From Kitasatospora sp. NBC_01246 (GTDB taxonomy: Bacteria > Actinomycetota > Actinomycetes > Streptomycetales > Streptomycetaceae), in NCBI RefSeq assembly GCF_036226505.1, contig NZ_CP108484.1, positions 8,465,501-8,529,500 on the forward strand: a stretch of 64,000 nt of DNA. Direction: 5' to 3'. Position 1 is the stretch's first letter. Each line of letters begins with the position of its first letter. The translations under genes were made by a program, and so were the position numbers. The notes under the pieces are model-generated. The model searched no databases. It was not told the origin of the DNA and saw only the letters and a program-made list of their open reading frames with translations. Below are positions 8,011 to 16,643 of this stretch, in pieces.

Positions 8011-8085
8011 GGGCCTTGACCCCGGATGTTGGACACCAGAGACACTCGGACCTTGATGGTCTGGGTGGACAGGAGTCCTGCACCG

Positions 8086-8330
8086 ATGGTGATGAAGGAC
8101 TACCCGCCGGAGTTCAAGGCGGACGCGGTCGCGCTGTGCGAGTCGCAGCAGGGCTCGATGATCAAGTCGGTCGCCGACGACCTCGGGATCAACCCGGAGA
8201 CCCTGCGGAACTGGATCCGGGCGGCCGGCAGGCCGACACCCCGGGCCACCCCGTCGGCTGCCGCCCCCGTGGCCGCGTCATCGCCGGAGGGGGGAACGAG
8301 GCCCTGCGCCGCAGGGTCCACGTTCGCGGT
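8086..8330 (+). mobile_element. IS3-family transposase OrfA remnant
   Basis: From an ATG at 8086 with an AGGAG upstream, the frame reads MKDYPPEFKADAVALCESQQ and SVADDLGINPETLRNWIRAA. This is the N-terminal helix-turn-helix of IS3-group OrfA proteins that binds the element's terminal repeats. The usual coiled-coil EAENAALRKKVREL equivalent appears one frame away as GGNEALRRRV near 8300-8325, so there is a frameshift before the end. OrfB (DDE integrase) is absent. Homology stops near 8330, where a minus-strand endonuclease fragment begins. No terminal inverted repeats could be delimited by eye. Confidence 0.8.
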
Positions 8331-8334
8331 CAGC

Positions 8335-8710
8335 GGGGCCGGGGGGTCCGCCAGGTCTCGTACCCCATGGCCTCGAACAGCTCACGCACGAGCCGTTCGA
8401 ACGCGTACGGGTCCATCGTCAGCAGGTCCGTCCGGCTGTCCAGACCGGCCACCGCGCCCACGTCCTTGGCGAGCTTGAAACGCTGCGGGTCGAACTCGAC
8501 GATCGGCGGGACCGGCTCCAGGTCGTGCGGGTGCTGGGAGACCACCGCCCCCAGGGCACGCAGGCACAACTGCGGATCCAACGTCGGCTCGTCCAGCACC
8601 AGTTCGGCGAAGTCCTCACGCCGCGCCACCACGCTCACCACGCACGGCCGCACCGCCCGCCCGGTGGACCGATCGGTCGTCGCCACGAAACACGCGTGGA
8701 GACTCTGGCG
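8335..8710 (-). pseudogene. C-terminally truncated Mrr-like restriction endonuclease fragment
   Basis: The minus strand reads FVATTDRSTGRAVRPCVVSV, then FAELVLDEPTLDPQLCLRAL, then TMDPYAFERLVRELFEAMGY followed by ETWRT. The last stretch matches the entry into the Mrr/restriction-endonuclease domain of actinomycete DNA-binding endonucleases (pattern 'L.p.eFE.L.reLFeamG...w'). The catalytic D...(E/Q)xK part should follow but is replaced at about 8335 by the IS3 remnant, and the N-terminal half is missing beyond about 8700. This is a middle section of a defence or repair nuclease gene interrupted or deleted on both sides. Insertion of the IS3 element at the left boundary is the simplest explanation. 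Confidence 0.65.
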
Positions 8711-8756
8711 CCAGTGTGTCGGCGGCCCGTGACGTTGTGCGCTGTCGATGCGCCGA

Positions 8757-8782
8757 CGTGGCCCGCGCTCGCGCGGGCCACG
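8757..8782 (-). terminator. Terminator of the secreted-protein operon
   Basis: Perfect 11-bp arms CGTGGCCCGCG (8757-8767) and CGCGGGCCACG (8772-8782) with a CTCG loop lie 9 bp downstream of the stop of the glycine-rich secreted protein on the minus strand. Confidence 0.65.
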
Positions 8783-8790
8783 CGTGCGGC

Positions 8791-10578
8791 CTATCGGCAC
8801 TGGCCGTAGCGCGGTGCGTTCACGGTGTTGTCGGCCTGGCGCAGTTCCGGTTCGTTGCCTTCGCACCGGAGTGGGCCGGTGATCGTGTTGGCTTCGAGAG
8901 CGGGGACGGCGTTGTCGGCGAGCAGGCCGCTGCCGCTGTTGTCGGTGATCCTCACGGGCGCCGTGACCGTGTTGCCGAAGACTCCGAGGCCTCCGGTGTT
9001 GACGGTCAGCGTCAGGGGGCCGTGGATCTCGTTGCCGGCGCAGCTGCCGGTGTGGGCAGGGTCCGATCCTAGGCGGACGTAGCCGCTGGTTCCGTGAACC
9101 GTGACGGCTCCCTGGAGCATGGAGCGGCAGATGGTGAGGGCGAGAGCGCCGTCGGCAGTCAGGGGGCCGTGGATGGCCGAGTCGAGGACGGCCAGCGCCC
9201 CGCCGGGGTCGACGGCGACGGGTCCGTCCTGGGTGCCGCCGGACGCGACGCACAGCGAGCGGTCGGCCTTGACGGTCAGGGGGCCGTGGTGGGCGGTGGT
9301 GATGCACGGTTCGCTGAAGCCGACCGTGGCGTCGGTTGCATGGGCTGTGGTGCTCGGGGTGAGGCTCGGGTCGCCGCTGTAGGTGGCGGTGATCGAGTGG
9401 GTGCCGGGCTGGAACTTGCCAGTGGTGAAGCTGGCCTGATTGCCGTTCATCCGTACGGTGGCCAGGGGTGTCGTGCCGTCGGAGAAGGTGACCGTTCCGG
9501 TGGGGCCGGGGGCTACAGGATTGGCCGGGTCGACCGTCGCGGTGAGGGTGACGGGGTGCCCGAAGAGCGGTGTCTGCGTGTCGGCGGTGAGCGTGGTGGT
9601 AGTCCCGTAGCGGAAGGAGACGATGGCGCGGCCGTTGCCGTGGTTGACGCCCGGGAGGAGCTGGCTGGCTGTGGCTTCGGGTGTTGCGTAGCTGCTGCCG
9701 CCGCCTCCGCCGGCGCCGTAGAGGTTGCCCGGGTTGCCGCCGCCGGAGCCGCCTGCGCCTCCGACGAAGCCGCCTCCGCCGCCGCCTCCGCCGTTGCCGC
9801 CGCGCGCGCCGTTACCGCCGGTGCCGCCGCTGCCCGGGTTGTACAGGCCGGTCCACATGTCGAACTCCCCGCCGGAGGCGCCAGGGCCGCCGAGGGCGGA
9901 GTTGGGGCTGCCGGTGCCGGGGGCGGTCTGGGTACCTCCGCCGCCGGCCACGCCGGAGCCGGCCGGCCCCCCGCCCTGGCCACCAGCCTCCCCAACCGGG
10001 CCGCCGCCTGCGCCGCCGTGCAGCAGGGGACCGCCGTTGCCCGCCCCGCCACCGCCGCCCGCGTCCAGCACCCGGTCGGCCGCGCCGAAGGCGCCGATGC
10101 GCACGTCGGAGCCACCGCCGCCGGAGCCGCCGCCACCGTGCGCGCCGCCGCCACCCGTTCCGTGACCGTATCCGCCCGGGCGGGCGAACTCGCCGTGCCG
10201 GGAGCTACCAGGGATGCCAGCCGCCCCCAGGGTGATCTGCAAGGTCTGGCCGGGATTGACGGGCAGCGTCGCCCGAGACTCGCCGCCGAGGCCCCCGGGT
10301 GCACCTGTGTTGGGCGGGTTGGGGGCGACGTAGCCGGCTGCGCTGCCGCCCTCGGCTCCGAACAGGTCGATGCTGACGGTGGTGACGCCGTCCGGGACGG
10401 TGAAGGTGTCCGTGCCGGGGGCGGTGTAGGTGCAGGCGGGTGTGGCGGTGGTGAGGACTCCTCCGGCGCCGCAGGGTGAGGTGTCGGCGGCCGAGGCGGG
10501 GGACGCGGTGGCGGGCACCAGGGCGGCGGCGAGCAGGCCGGCGGTGCCGGCGAGTGCCGTCAGAGTGGATCTGTTCAT
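8791..10578 (-). CDS. Secreted glycine-rich protein with Ig-like domain and beta-solenoid-like tail
   Basis: This 595-residue protein starts with a clear Sec signal peptide (MNRSTLTALAGTAGLLAAAL, cleavage likely after ASPASA). Residues 35-110 resemble a beta-rich domain (TYTAPGTDTFTVPDGVTTVS). Residues about 120-325 are very glycine-rich (GGGGAHGGGGSGGGG type runs). Residues about 328-410 form a bacterial Ig-like (Big_3) domain: TTLTADTQTPLFGHPVTLTA, TGTVTFSDGTTPLATV and THSITATYSGDPSLTPS. The C-terminal 170 residues contain repeated 'GPLTV/GPVAV/GPLTA/GAVTV' strands with Cys residues, suggesting a right-handed beta-helix. There is no LPxTG sorting signal, so it is probably released or loosely wall-bound. 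It lies 58 bp downstream of another secreted protein gene on the same strand and is probably co-transcribed. Function unknown; an extracellular matrix or adhesive role is a guess. Confidence 0.8.
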   Translation of the reverse strand: MNRSTLTALAGTAGLLAAALVPATASPASAADTSPCGAGGVLTTATPACTYTAPGTDTFTVPDGVTTVSIDLFGAEGGSAAGYVAPNPPNTGAPGGLGGESRATLPVNPGQTLQITLGAAGIPGSSRHGEFARPGGYGHGTGGGGAHGGGGSGGGGSDVRIGAFGAADRVLDAGGGGGAGNGGPLLHGGAGGGPVGEAGGQGGGPAGSGVAGGGGTQTAPGTGSPNSALGGPGASGGEFDMWTGLYNPGSGGTGGNGARGGNGGGGGGGGFVGGAGGSGGGNPGNLYGAGGGGGSSYATPEATASQLLPGVNHGNGRAIVSFRYGTTTTLTADTQTPLFGHPVTLTATVDPANPVAPGPTGTVTFSDGTTPLATVRMNGNQASFTTGKFQPGTHSITATYSGDPSLTPSTTAHATDATVGFSEPCITTAHHGPLTVKADRSLCVASGGTQDGPVAVDPGGALAVLDSAIHGPLTADGALALTICRSMLQGAVTVHGTSGYVRLGSDPAHTGSCAGNEIHGPLTLTVNTGGLGVFGNTVTAPVRITDNSGSGLLADNAVPALEANTITGPLRCEGNEPELRQADNTVNAPRYGQCR

Positions 10579-10636
10579 GGGGCTGTTGCTGCCTCTCCGG
10601 GCCGGCCGGTTCCGGCCCGTGCGGTATGGCGGTGGG

Positions 10637-11716
10637 TCAGATGCCGTCGTTGGCGCACAGCGCCCAGGCGTCGGAGTAGTTGCCGGTGGAGCCTGCGCCG
10701 CCGGTGTGGGCGTAGGCGGTCCAGTACGACGCGGTGGTGCTGCCGTCGGCGATCGGGTTGCCGCCCGAGTCGCTGGGGTAGCTGCCGTTGAGGTGGTCGC
10801 CGCCGGAACCCGGGCCGGTGAAGTCGGTGCCGGTCAGATTGCCGCTGCTGATGGCCGCGCCGCCGCTGATCAGCTTGCCGTCGTTGCCGCCGCAGCCGAC
10901 CGTCGTCTTCTGCCCGGTGGTCGCCGTGTTCGGTCCGCTCGCCTCGGTGTTGCGGACCGTGACGGTTGCCCCCGTGACGTTGATGTTGTTGCCGCTGCAG
11001 ATGGCGTAGGCGTAGGTCTCGTTGGTGCTGCCGCCGCCACCGCCGTTCCAGCCGACCGCGGCCCAGGAGTCGGGGTTGGTCTCGCCGTTGGCCGCGGCCT
11101 TCTGGCCGTAGTCGTGGGCGGAGTTGTTGAAGGTCGGATAGCTCGCGATCGGCTTGAGGCTGCCGACGTCGGCCGGGGTGGTGCGGGCGCCGCCGCCGAG
11201 CAGCCGGGTGCCGGACGGGCAGGTCGCCACGGTCAGGGCCACGGTTGAGGCCGTGCTGGGACCTGCGACCTTGTTCATCACCACCTGGGTGTGGTTGATC
11301 AGGTTGCTGGTGAAGCAGACCGCGTACGGAGTGGTGGAGAACGAGGTGTTGACGGCGCCGCCGCTGCCGCCGATGGCCAGCCAGTGCGTCACGTCGGTGC
11401 CGACCACGCCGGTGGAGCCGAGGTACTCGGTGGAGCCGTCGGAGCTGGGTTCGGTGCCGTTGACATGGTTGCCGTTGGACGAAGTCCCGGTGCCGATCGC
11501 CTGGTTGATCCCGCCGCCGGAGATCAGGCCGCTCGCACAGTCCGCGTGGGTGGAGATCTCGGCGAACGTCGAGGCGGGGCCCGCGGTGGCGCCGGGGGTC
11601 TTCACCGTGACGCTCACGGTGTTGGCGTAGGCGCTGCCCGGCACCGCAAGCGCCACGACGGCGCCGATCACGAGCGCCTTCCCCAGGGTGACGCGGCGCA
11701 GAAAGCCCTTGGACAT
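10637..11716 (-). CDS. Secreted protein with three tandem cysteine-bounded repeats
   Basis: This 359-residue protein has a signal peptide (MSKGFLRRVTLGKALVIGAV, cleavage after GSAYA). The mature part consists of three repeats of about 85-105 residues. Each opens with a Cys and a 'G.(L)(I/L)(S/G)GG' turn (CASGLISGGG, CPSGTRLLGGG, CGGNDGKLISGGAA), has a central 'N/S....D..S' loop, a 'W.A...G' strand (HWLAIGG, SWAAVGW, YWTAYAH), and closes with 'YA(V/I)C' or 'WALC'. Each Cys pair probably forms a disulphide. An Asn/Thr-rich linker of about 30 residues (NTVSVTVKTPGATAGPAST, HTQVVMNKVAGPSTAS, NVTGATVTVRNTEASGPN) precedes each repeat. It is probably an exported surface or spore-related protein and the first gene of a two-gene unit with the glycine-rich protein. 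The family is unnamed to me. Confidence 0.75.
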   Translation of the reverse strand: MSKGFLRRVTLGKALVIGAVVALAVPGSAYANTVSVTVKTPGATAGPASTFAEISTHADCASGLISGGGINQAIGTGTSSNGNHVNGTEPSSDGSTEYLGSTGVVGTDVTHWLAIGGSGGAVNTSFSTTPYAVCFTSNLINHTQVVMNKVAGPSTASTVALTVATCPSGTRLLGGGARTTPADVGSLKPIASYPTFNNSAHDYGQKAAANGETNPDSWAAVGWNGGGGGSTNETYAYAICSGNNINVTGATVTVRNTEASGPNTATTGQKTTVGCGGNDGKLISGGAAISSGNLTGTDFTGPGSGGDHLNGSYPSDSGGNPIADGSTTASYWTAYAHTGGAGSTGNYSDAWALCANDGI

Positions 11717-11862
11717 CGAGCAGTCCTTTCTCGTGCCGACGCTGCAAGGACGGCGTCAGCGGTCTGGGGGACGGGGAGGAGAGGAGCGCTGAAAGCCTGG
11801 CGGACGACCCGCAGGTAGACCATTGGTGATCCACACGGTGTGCTGCCGCTCCGCCCGGGTGA

Positions 11863-12327
11863 TCACCCATGCGGGGGCTCACCGTCGGACGGGGCCCCCC
11901 ACACCTCGGTGATCCCGCTGATGTACCGGGCCCCGCAGTAGTCCGCGGGCACCACGAGTTGCGGCCCAGCGGTGTCGAGCGGTGCTCCGTCGATGCTCGT
12001 GGCCAGGAGGATCTGCTGACCGCCGAAGTCAGGGTCGATCTCCGCCCAGGACACGACCGCGCAGTGTCCGTCCGCACCGGTGACGGTCAACAGGAACCGC
12101 AGCCGCTCCCTGCGCCCTTGGAGATCCACCCGGGGGCGAGCCGCACGCACGACATCCCACAGCCGGGGACCGTCGAAGCCGTGCCGCTGGTCTCCGTTTC
12201 CGAGGCAGTTGAACCGCGCCTCGACATGGTGGGAGGGCAGGTCTCGCAACTGGGCGACGGTCAGCTCGGCCGGCTCGTCCAGCAGCCCGTGGAGACGGAT
12301 GGAGACGGGTGCTTCGGGTCTGCTCAC
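11863..12327 (-). CDS. Small sulfite-oxidase-fold molybdopterin-binding protein
   Basis: The GTG at 12325-12327, with GGGAG nearby, gives 154 residues. The whole protein is one oxidoreductase molybdopterin-binding (SUOX) domain. LTVAQLRDLPSHHVEARFNC opens the domain and its final Cys, in RFNCLGNGD, occupies the position of the molybdenum ligand. RLWDVVRAARP, DFGGQQILLATSIDGAPLD and QLVVPADYCGARYISGITEV complete it. There is no signal peptide and no C-terminal dimerisation domain, so it is shorter than YedY or sulfite oxidases. It is divergent from the xanthine-dehydrogenase-type operon that starts 250 bp away. The shared cofactor suggests a common regulatory or metabolic context. Substrate unknown. 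Confidence 0.8.
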   Translation of the reverse strand: MSRPEAPVSIRLHGLLDEPAELTVAQLRDLPSHHVEARFNCLGNGDQRHGFDGPRLWDVVRAARPRVDLQGRRERLRFLLTVTGADGHCAVVSWAEIDPDFGGQQILLATSIDGAPLDTAGPQLVVPADYCGARYISGITEVWGAPSDGEPPHG

Positions 12328-12387
12328 TGGTTACTCCCTGCGGCCGGTTTCCAGGTCGCCGTAGTGTTACCCACAGCCTGCGCAGAT

Positions 12388-12504
12388 ACCCGGCTAACTG
12401 GGGTCAGAGAGTCGCAGATGCCGGGTTAGCCGATAGCTATAGCTAGCAGGTGCGGCAAGCCACTGTGTTGGTCGATCACCCAGCCCCGGCGGCCGGGGCT
12501 GGTG
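12388..12504. promoter_or_regulatory. Inverted repeats between divergent molybdoenzyme genes
   Basis: CGGCTAAC (12391-12398) and GTTAGCCG (12425-12432) are inverted repeats about 26 bases apart. They are followed directly by the AT-rich 12-bp palindrome TAGCTATAGCTA (12434-12445). Further on, CCAGCCCCGG and CCGGGGCTGG (about 12481-12503, CGG loop) form a strong hairpin. The region lies between the SUOX-fold gene and the dehydrogenase operon. The first elements could be regulator sites and the last a terminator or attenuator. Roles are inferred from position only. Confidence 0.4.
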
Positions 12505-12579
12505 CGCCCGCCCACTCGTTTCGGCTGGTGAGGCGCTGCTTCAATCGCCGTGTCGATCTGTCGAGGATGGTGGTTGCAC

Positions 12580-13404
12580 GTGGATCTGAACACGGTGGTG
12601 GAGCTGCGTGACGCGCGCAGTCGCGGGACCTGGCGGCCCGGCGACGCCTGGCTGGGTGGCGGGACCTATCTGTTCTCGGAGCCGCAGCCGCACATCCGCC
12701 GCCTGATCGATCTCAGCCGGATGGGCTGGGAGCCGGTCCGAATGACGTCCGACGGTGACCTGGAGATCGCCGCGACCTGCACCATCGCCCAGCTCTCCCG
12801 CTTCGCCCAGGGCGCGGACTGGCCGGTGGCACCGCTGGTGGAGCAGTGTTGCCGGGCCTTCCTGGCCTCGTGGAAGGTCTGGAACATGGCCACCGTCGGC
12901 GGCAACCTGTGCAACGGGCTGCCTGCCGGGCCGATGATCTCGCTGACCGCGGCGCTGGACGGAGTGTGCACTCTGCTCTCCCAGACGGGTGAGGTGCGCG
13001 AGGTGCCGGTGAAGGACTTTGTGATCGGCGCCGGAGTGAAGATCCTGCGACCCGGCGAGCTGCTGCGCTCAATCACCGTTCCCGCCCGGGCGCTGGCGAG
13101 CCGTACGGCCTTCCGGCAGGCGTCGCTCTACGGGCTCGGCAGATCCGGCGCCTTGCTGATCGGCGCCCGTGACCCGATCGACGGCGAGCTGGCCCTGACC
13201 GTCACCGCCTCGACCGTGCGGCCGATCCAGCTGCGCTTCGCCGTGCCGCCGAACACTGAGGCGGTACGCGAGGCACTGGACCAGGGGATCCGTCCGGAGG
13301 AGTACTTCGACGACATTCACGGATTCCCCGCCTGGCGGCGCCACATGACCTACCGCTTCGCCGAGGAGATCCGCCGCGAACTGATCCAGGAGGCCGGACG
13401 ATGA
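12580..13404 (+). CDS. Xanthine-dehydrogenase-family FAD-binding subunit
   Basis: From the GTG at 12580 the protein has 274 residues, the normal length of a CoxM/XdhB-type FAD subunit. GDAWLGGGTYLFSEPQPHIR occupies the place of the first FAD-contacting GGT loop, and NMATVGGNLCNGLPAGPMIS is the second, canonical 'ATvGGN(i/l)....p..D' loop. The C-terminal part (residues 170-270) is the CO-dehydrogenase flavoprotein C-terminal domain. It transfers electrons from the [2Fe-2S]/molybdenum subunit to FAD and on to NAD or oxygen. Its stop codon overlaps the start of the next gene by four bases (ATGA), showing translational coupling. The ribosome binding site (GAGG, 13 bases upstream) is somewhat distant, so a start a few codons away is possible. 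Confidence 0.88.
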   Translation: MDLNTVVELRDARSRGTWRPGDAWLGGGTYLFSEPQPHIRRLIDLSRMGWEPVRMTSDGDLEIAATCTIAQLSRFAQGADWPVAPLVEQCCRAFLASWKVWNMATVGGNLCNGLPAGPMISLTAALDGVCTLLSQTGEVREVPVKDFVIGAGVKILRPGELLRSITVPARALASRTAFRQASLYGLGRSGALLIGARDPIDGELALTVTASTVRPIQLRFAVPPNTEAVREALDQGIRPEEYFDDIHGFPAWRRHMTYRFAEEIRRELIQEAGR

Positions 13405-16166
13405 GCTTCACCATCCGCGTCAACGGCGAGGACACCGACGTCGAACCGCGCGCCGGCCAGTGCCTGCGTACCTATCTGCGCGAGCGGGGCTGGTTCGGCG
13501 TCAAGAAGGGCTGCGATGCCGGCGACTGTGGCGCCTGCACGGTCCAGGTCGACGGCGAGGCGGTGCACAGTTGCATCTACCCCGCCTTGCGCGCCGAGGG
13601 CCGGACGGTCACCACCGTCGAGGGCCTGGCGGTGAAGGGCGGCGAACTCCATCCGATGCAGCGAAAGTTCCTGGATGCGCAGGGCTTCCAGTGCGGCTTC
13701 TGTACGGCCGGCATGCTGATGACCACCTCCGCCGAGGCCTTCGATGAGGAGAAGCTCGCCGACCTGCCGAGGGCGCTGAAGGGAAGCCTGTGCCGCTGCA
13801 CCGGCTACCGGGCGATCGAGGACGCCATCCGCGGCGTCAAGCACACCGAGGAACCGTGCGCCGGCCAAGCCGTCGGCCGCAGCCTCGGCGCGCCCGCCGG
13901 ACCTCACGTGGTCACCGGCACCGCCCGCTACACCTTCGACCTCCACATCGACGGTCTCCTGCACATGAAGTTGCTGCGCTCCCCGCACCCGCACGCCCGG
14001 ATCGTGTCCATCGACACCGCGGCGGCCCTACGGGTGCCCGGCGTGGTCGCCGTGTTCACCCATGAGGACGCCCCGCAGAAGCTGTACTCCTCGGCCCGGC
14101 ATGAGCACCCCACCGAGGACCCGGACGACACCCGGGTCCTGGACGACGTGGTCCGCTTCGTCGGCCAGCGGGTCGCCGCCGTGGTGGCGGAGAGCGAGGG
14201 CGCGGCGGAGGAGGGCTGCCGGAGGATCGTCGTCGAGTACGAGGAACTGCCGTACGTCATCGACCCTGAGCTCGCCATGCTGCCGGGCGCGCCGGTGATC
14301 CATCGCAAGGGGGTGGAGTCGCGGATCGCCCGCCCGGAGAACAACGTCTGCGGCGAGGCGCACAGCGAGGTGGGCGACGTCGAACTGGGCTTCGGTGAGG
14401 CCGACCTGGTCTACGAGGAGACGTTCCGGACCCAGCGGGTGCAGCACGCCAGCCTGGAGACGCACGGCTGCGTCGTGTACTTCGAGGAGTCCGAGGAAGC
14501 GGGCGGGGAGCGGATCGTGGTCCGCTCCTCCACCCAGGTGCCGTTCCTCACCCGGCGTGCCCTGTGCTACCTGTACGACCTGCCGATGGAGCAGGTCCGG
14601 GTGGTCGCGGGTCGGGTCGGCGGCGGGTTCGGCGGCAAGCAGGAGATGCTCACCGAGGACATCGCGGTGCTCGCGGCGCTGCGGCTGCGCCGGCCGGTGA
14701 AGCTGGAGTTCACTCGTGCCGAGCAGTTCTACGGCGCCACCACCCGGCACCCGTTCACGGTCAGGGTGAAGCTCGGCGCGCGACGGGACGGCACCCTGAC
14801 GGCCATCCAGTTCCGGGTGGTCGCCAACACCGGCGCGTACGGCAACCACGGTCCGGCGGTGATGTTCCACAGCATCGGCGAGTCGATGGGCATCTACCGG
14901 GCGCCCCACAAGAAGGTCGACGCCTACTCCGTCTACACCAACTGCGTCCCCGCGGGCGCCTTCCGCGGCTACGGCCTCGGCCAGGTCACCTTCGCGGTGG
15001 AATCCGCGATGGACGAACTCGCCCGGCGGTTTGGGATCGACCCGCTGGCGCTGCGCGAGAAGAACATCATCGGCCCTGGCGAGCACATGGAGGGCCCGCT
15101 CGGCGAGGAGGAGGACCTGCACATCGCCAGCTACGGTCTCGACCAGTGCCTGCAGGTGGTCCGCGACGCCCTCGACAACGACACCAGCGCCGAACTCGCC
15201 CCCGCGGGCTGGCTGGTGGGCCAGGGCTTCGCCATGTCGGCCATCGCCTGCGGGCCACCCGGCGGCCACATCGCCGACGCCACGGTCAAGCTGCTGGAGG
15301 ACGGCACCTACGACATCGCCGTCGGCACCGCCGAGTTCGGCAACGGCACCACCACCGTGCACAAACAGATCGCCGCCGGGGCGCTCGGCACCACTGTCGA
15401 CCGGATCGTCATCCGGCAGTCCGACACCGACCTGGTACGCCACGACACCGGCGCCTTCGGCTCGGCCGGCACGGTCGTCGCCGGCAAAGCGGTGATGAAG
15501 GCCGCCAACGCGCTCGCCGAGCAGATTCTCTCCTTCACCGCCGAGTACGCCCGTACCCCGCGCAGTCTGCTGCGGCTCACCGCGGAGGCAGTGGAGTGCG
15601 ACGGGCGGGTGGTGCCGCTCAAGGAGCTCTTCGAAGCAGCACGCGGGCAGGGCGTCGAACTCACGGCCGACGGCCACTTCGGCGGCTCCCCGCGCTCGGT
15701 CGCCTTCAACTCCCAGTGGTTCCGCATCGCCATCGACCCCGACAGCGGCGAGATACGCATCCTGCGCAGCGTCCACGGCGCCGACGCCGGCAAGGTGATG
15801 AACCCGCTACAGTGCCGAGGCCAGGTCGAGGGCGGCGTCGCCCAGGCCCTCGGCGCCACCCTCTTCGAACAGGTCCTGGTGGACGACCGCGGAGAGGTCA
15901 CCACGGCCGCCTTCCGCCGCTACCGGCTGCCCGCGTACGCGGACGTGCCCCGCACCGAGGTGCACTTCACCGAGACCTCCGACGCGATCGGCCCGCTCGG
16001 CGCCAAGTCGATGTCCGAGAGCCCCTTCAACCCCGTGCCGCCCGCCTTCGCCAACGCGCTGCGCGATGCCACCGGCATCCGCTTCACCGAGGCACCGTTC
16101 CTGCGGGACAAGGTCTGGCGGGCGATCGACGAGCACCGCAGGCGCGGCCACCGTCGCGCGGACTGA
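13401..16166 (+). CDS. Xanthine-dehydrogenase-type oxidoreductase: fused [2Fe-2S] and molybdopterin subunit
   Basis: This 921-residue protein fuses the small iron-sulfur subunit to the large molybdenum subunit. Residues 1-80 form a plant-type ferredoxin domain with Cys38, Cys43, Cys46 and Cys58. Residues 85-145 form the second [2Fe-2S] domain with Cys98, Cys101, Cys131 and Cys133 (CGFC and CRC). The rest is the molybdopterin part: VTGTARYTFD at its start, VGGGFGGKQEM, a GAFRGYGLGQ loop, and the catalytic Glu873 in KSMSESPFNP. The enzyme would hydroxylate a purine or other aza-heterocycle, with electrons passing to the FAD subunit encoded just upstream with an ATGA overlap. The PucR-type activator downstream supports a purine (hypoxanthine/xanthine) substrate. 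Fused iron-sulfur/molybdenum chains are known in actinomycetes, but separate chains are more common. Confidence 0.9.
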   Translation: MSFTIRVNGEDTDVEPRAGQCLRTYLRERGWFGVKKGCDAGDCGACTVQVDGEAVHSCIYPALRAEGRTVTTVEGLAVKGGELHPMQRKFLDAQGFQCGFCTAGMLMTTSAEAFDEEKLADLPRALKGSLCRCTGYRAIEDAIRGVKHTEEPCAGQAVGRSLGAPAGPHVVTGTARYTFDLHIDGLLHMKLLRSPHPHARIVSIDTAAALRVPGVVAVFTHEDAPQKLYSSARHEHPTEDPDDTRVLDDVVRFVGQRVAAVVAESEGAAEEGCRRIVVEYEELPYVIDPELAMLPGAPVIHRKGVESRIARPENNVCGEAHSEVGDVELGFGEADLVYEETFRTQRVQHASLETHGCVVYFEESEEAGGERIVVRSSTQVPFLTRRALCYLYDLPMEQVRVVAGRVGGGFGGKQEMLTEDIAVLAALRLRRPVKLEFTRAEQFYGATTRHPFTVRVKLGARRDGTLTAIQFRVVANTGAYGNHGPAVMFHSIGESMGIYRAPHKKVDAYSVYTNCVPAGAFRGYGLGQVTFAVESAMDELARRFGIDPLALREKNIIGPGEHMEGPLGEEEDLHIASYGLDQCLQVVRDALDNDTSAELAPAGWLVGQGFAMSAIACGPPGGHIADATVKLLEDGTYDIAVGTAEFGNGTTTVHKQIAAGALGTTVDRIVIRQSDTDLVRHDTGAFGSAGTVVAGKAVMKAANALAEQILSFTAEYARTPRSLLRLTAEAVECDGRVVPLKELFEAARGQGVELTADGHFGGSPRSVAFNSQWFRIAIDPDSGEIRILRSVHGADAGKVMNPLQCRGQVEGGVAQALGATLFEQVLVDDRGEVTTAAFRRYRLPAYADVPRTEVHFTETSDAIGPLGAKSMSESPFNPVPPAFANALRDATGIRFTEAPFLRDKVWRAIDEHRRRGHRRAD

Positions 16167-16643
16167 GCACCGACGGCGCAGGTGCGAGTACGCAGAGCCA
16201 CCGCGGACCCGCACCGTCACGGGCAGGAGCGGGCGACGCCCCAGGCTCCCGCCGGCGAAAGCCCCGGGCCCAGGGGCGCAAACGCGTCGGCGTCGGCGTG
16301 CACCGTCCGGGGGCGCGGGAGACGGTGTCGCCCGCTTGAGGAGATCCGGGCGTCCTGAGCTTCCCGCGTCCCTGGGCCGTGCACGCCGACGCCGGGAAGC
16401 GGTGGCGGACCGGATCGGCCGACGTCGGTCGCGTCCGGACGGGTCCCTTCGGTCCTGCCGCACCCGATTCAACCGGAGCGCCAGTGTCGGGACCACTGGA
16501 CAACGACCCCACCCGCGCACCTGGCCATCGGGTGATCGAACAAGAGGGAAGACCTGGCGGCGGCATCGCATCTACGATGCCTGCTCAGCGTTGAATCTCG
16601 CATCTGCGAGGTGGAGCCGCGTGTGGAGTACGAGGAGCACACC
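16167..16643. other. Intergenic stretch upstream of pucR-type gene
   Basis: No gene is supported in this 477-base stretch. Its only notable features are two short palindromes at 16568-16610, described separately. Confidence 0.5.
16568..16610 (+). promoter_or_regulatory. Pair of palindromes, possible PucR binding sites
   Basis: GCATC-TAC-GATGC (16568-16580) and CTCGCA-TC-TGCGAG (16597-16610) are two perfect palindromes that share a GCATCT core. They lie 34-76 bp upstream of the PucR-type start. Position suggests autoregulation or another factor. Not tested. Confidence 0.4.

Noticed and set aside
9681..10235. Arg/Pro-rich plus-strand frames opposite the glycine-rich protein
   Set aside because: They are the antisense of GGC/GGT glycine repeats; the minus-strand frame has a signal peptide and defined domains.
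13577..15776. Minus-strand frames opposite the xanthine-dehydrogenase-type gene
   Set aside because: The plus-strand frame has all iron-sulfur cysteines and molybdenum motifs; the antisense frames have none.
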